Shown: piece after piece, positions 62,131 to 64,000 of the stretch
How the letters are laid out: every line of letters starts with the position of its first letter
Position numbering within the stretch: the first letter of the stretch is position 1
DNA from: Streptomyces sp. A1277
Lineage (GTDB): Bacteria; Actinomycetota; Actinomycetes; Streptomycetales; Streptomycetaceae
Length of the DNA stretch: 64,000 bases
Assembly: GCF_004795015.1 (NCBI RefSeq)
Contig: NZ_SSBI01000009.1
Location: 1-64,000, forward strand
Direction: 5' to 3'
Notes under the pieces: generated by a model
Told to the model about the DNA's origin: nothing
The model's input: the letters and a program-made list of their open reading frames with translations, nothing else
The model's database searches: none
Program-made: the position numbers and the translations under genes

Positions 62131-63489
62131 ATGCCCACTCATCACCAGAACAGCACGTCACATCTGCTGAGCGCCGGCTACCAGCCGGTTACCGAAGAGG
62201 TGACCCTGCCCTTCCCAGCAGTGCGCGGGCAACTGCCCACCGAGCTCGACGGCACCTTCCTGCGGATCGGCCCCAACGCGCTGGGCGGCCACGACCCGGC
62301 CCGCGACCATTCCTTCGCCGGCGACGCGATGGTGCACGGCCTGCGCCTGCGCGACGGACGGGCCGAGTGGTACCGCAATCGCTGGGTGCGCACGGACCGG
62401 GTGGCACGCGCCCTCGGTGAACTCCCCGCGCCCGGACCGCGCCGCGGGCTGTCGGACAACACCAACTGCGCCCTCGTCCGGCACGCCGGGCACACGTTCG
62501 CGCTGGGGGACGGCGGAGCGCTGCCGACCCGGCTCGGCGACCGGCTCGAAACGCTCGACCGGTTCGACTTCGACGGCACCCTGCCCGGCGGTTTCAGCGC
62601 CCACCCCGTCGTGGATCCGCTCACCCAGGAGATGCACGCGGTGGCGTACGAGCCGGGCCGCCCCGGCGTCGACCTCCTGACTCTGGACGCGTCCGGCCGG
62701 GTACGACGGTGCGAGAACATCACGGTGAAGGGCACCTCGATGATGCACGCCTTCTCGCTGACGGACCGTGAAGCGATCATCTACGACCTGCCGGTCACCT
62801 ACAGCGCCCGGGCTGCGGCCTCCGGCTCACGCGTCCCCTACACCTGGGACGACAGCCATGGCGCCCGCCTCGGCGTGCTGCCCCGGGAGGGCACGGACGC
62901 CGACGTGCGGTGGATGGACATCGCACCCTGCTTCGTCTTCCATCCGGTCAACGCGTACGGCCGGGGCCGCCACATCATCATCGACGTCATCCGCCACGAG
63001 CGCGCCTTCGATCTCGACCCCCTGCATCCCAGCGAGTCCACGCCCACCCTGTGGCGCTGGACCGTGGACCGGTCAAGCGCCACCGTGACCGAAGCCCAAC
63101 TGTCCAGCCGAGCCGAGGAGTTCCCCCGTATCGACGACCGGTACACGGGCTCCCCCTACCGCTACGCCTTCACGGTGGGTCTGCGCCCCGGCCAGGGCGC
63201 CGCACTCGCCGGGCCCGCCCTGCTGCGCCATGACCTCGTGACCGGCCGTGTCGACAGCCACGACTTCGGAGCGGGGCGCGAAGGCGGCGAAGCGGTCTTC
63301 GTGCCCCGCTCCGCCGACGCCCCCGAAGCGGACGGCTATCTGCTCAGTGCCGTCCACGACACCGCCACCGACCGCAGCGACCTCGTCGTCATCGACACCG
63401 CGGACTTCACCGGGCCGCCGGTCGCGTCCGTCGGCCTGCCGGTACGCATCCCGCACGGCCTCCACGCACAGTGGGCGGCCGGTGGCTGA
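62131..63489 (+). CDS. Carotenoid-cleavage-oxygenase family (RPE65/CCD-like) enzyme
   Basis: A 452-residue seven-bladed propeller dioxygenase. The four iron-binding His are visible in GGFSAHP, TSMMHAF, FVFHPVN and IPHGLHA. The N-terminal LDGTFLRIGPNA is the family opening. These Fe(II) enzymes cleave conjugated double bonds of carotenoids or stilbenoids. Next to a PKSE, whose product is a linear conjugated polyene, a polyene substrate is conceivable but unproven; it may equally belong to a neighbouring locus. GAGGATGGACAGC precedes the ATG. It is probably controlled by the divergent TetR protein. Confidence 0.9.
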   Translation: MPTHHQNSTSHLLSAGYQPVTEEVTLPFPAVRGQLPTELDGTFLRIGPNALGGHDPARDHSFAGDAMVHGLRLRDGRAEWYRNRWVRTDRVARALGELPAPGPRRGLSDNTNCALVRHAGHTFALGDGGALPTRLGDRLETLDRFDFDGTLPGGFSAHPVVDPLTQEMHAVAYEPGRPGVDLLTLDASGRVRRCENITVKGTSMMHAFSLTDREAIIYDLPVTYSARAAASGSRVPYTWDDSHGARLGVLPREGTDADVRWMDIAPCFVFHPVNAYGRGRHIIIDVIRHERAFDLDPLHPSESTPTLWRWTVDRSSATVTEAQLSSRAEEFPRIDDRYTGSPYRYAFTVGLRPGQGAALAGPALLRHDLVTGRVDSHDFGAGREGGEAVFVPRSADAPEADGYLLSAVHDTATDRSDLVVIDTADFTGPPVASVGLPVRIPHGLHAQWAAGG

Positions 63490-63652
63490 CGACGCGCCCC
63501 ACCGCCGCCAAGAGCACCCCGGCGAGCCCGGTGAGTTCCAGCAGAAGCCGCAGCCGTGCCCCCGCGCCCCGGAGAACGAAATCCCGGCCGGCGCGCCGGG
63601 CGGTCAGCCTCGGCCTGGCCAGGTGGTCAAGGCCCCCGCCTCCTGCGTACGG

Positions 63653-64000
63653 TCAGCAGGCGTCGGCCATGAGGGTCCGGTCGCGGCAGTCGAGCTCCGG
63701 CAGCGCGAAGAGCACCGGCAGGTCGAAGACGCTGCTCTGGCGCAGCGTGGTGTCGAGTTCGACGACCTCACCGGACCGGACGGTGATCGAAGGGCAGGTC
63801 CCTATGAGCATGCGGCGCTGCGCGTGGTACTCCGGGTCCGAGCCGTCCAGACCGGCCACCCGGATGTACCACGTTCCCTCCGGGAGGCCATGCAGCTGAA
63901 ACCTCGGCCGCTCGGGTCCGAGGACGTCCCAGGAGACCGGCCTGCCTTCCGGGACCGGCGTGCCGAACACCCCGACGTACACGTTGCGCAGCGGAACGAC
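63653..64000 (-). CDS. Partial protein of unknown function (runs off the right edge)
   Basis: The C-terminal 115 residues of a minus-strand gene whose start lies beyond base 64000; the frame is open to the edge (VVPLRNVYVGVFGTPVPEG). The visible part is rich in beta-strand patterns (FQLHGLPEGTWYIRVAGLDG; CPSITVRSGEVVELDTTL), like a small beta-sandwich accessory or ligand-binding domain. I do not recognise the family. Bases 63490-63652 between it and the convergent oxygenase contain nothing I can name. Confidence 0.5.
   Translation of the reverse strand, partial: VVPLRNVYVGVFGTPVPEGRPVSWDVLGPERPRFQLHGLPEGTWYIRVAGLDGSDPEYHAQRRMLIGTCPSITVRSGEVVELDTTLRQSSVFDLPVLFALPELDCRDRTLMADAC

Noticed and set aside
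63653..64000. Enediyne apoprotein candidate at the right edge
   Set aside because: The visible residues show no signal peptide and no resemblance I can support to CagA/NcsA-type proteins.

Overview
The window is very GC-rich actinomycete DNA, most likely Streptomyces: third codon positions are almost all G/C, several starts are GTG, neighbouring genes overlap by ATGA/GTGA, and regulators are of the gamma-butyrolactone-receptor and TetR types. Nearly all of it reads as one large accessory region for a specialised metabolite, centred on an enediyne polyketide synthase and carrying an unusual amino-acid and NRPS supply pathway. No rRNA, tRNA or CRISPR array was seen.

Layout. 0-8 kb: a membrane protein, an IS701-type transposase-like gene, a gamma-butyrolactone-receptor-like regulator, two flavin oxygenases, a SgcJ/EcaC-type small protein and an alpha/beta-hydrolase whose catalytic triad is gone. 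8.5-14.5 kb (minus strand): a 14-TM-type exporter, a thioesterase-like protein, two free-standing condensation domains and a carrier protein. 14.6-19.6 kb: a DUF899 protein, a MetX-like acyltransferase, a Baeyer-Villiger monooxygenase and a P450, separated by strong hairpin terminators. 19.8-34.7 kb (minus strand): halogenase, LLM oxidoreductase, dimodular NRPS (A-PCP-C-A-PCP), MbtH, 4-hydroxymandelate synthase, an HpgT-type aminotransferase, a racemase, a GlcD-type oxidase and a molybdopterin oxidoreductase. 34.9-45 kb: a second, nearly identical carrier-protein gene, an aminotransferase and an SDR, then ACP, KSIII, aldolase, acylating aldehyde dehydrogenase and O-methyltransferase (minus strand), then a free-standing A-PCP protein and an HpaB/SgcC-type hydroxylase. 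45-61.2 kb (minus strand): membrane protein, antiporter, P450, two DUF1702-type proteins, flavin reductase, enediyne thioesterase, PKSE, UnbU and UnbV, largely coupled by stop/start overlaps. 61.4-64 kb: a TetR regulator divergent from a carotenoid-oxygenase-family gene, and the edge of one more gene.

How the parts may work together (inference). UnbV/UnbU/PKSE/TE plus the DUF1702 proteins make and begin processing the enediyne polyene. The free-standing A domain has a pocket code that I read as DVYHLGMVFK, which resembles known 4-hydroxyphenylglycine codes. Hydroxymandelate synthase, the GlcD-like oxidase and the HpgT-like aminotransferase would supply that amino acid. A halogenase with the WxWxIP motif, an HpaB/SgcC-type hydroxylase and a catechol-type O-methyltransferase could decorate it while tethered, and a free-standing condensation protein could attach it to the core. 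This parallels the C-1027 beta-tyrosine branch but with a phenylglycine, and no aminomutase is present in the window. The dimodular NRPS and the KSIII/ACP/aldolase set suggest a further peptide or acyl appendage.

The most notable points are the phenylglycine branch beside an enediyne cassette, a 618-bp inverted duplication carrying the carrier-protein gene with only three silent differences found, the triad-less hydrolase, and an SD-sequestering hairpin upstream of the antiporter. All assignments were made by reading the sequence; no database search was run.
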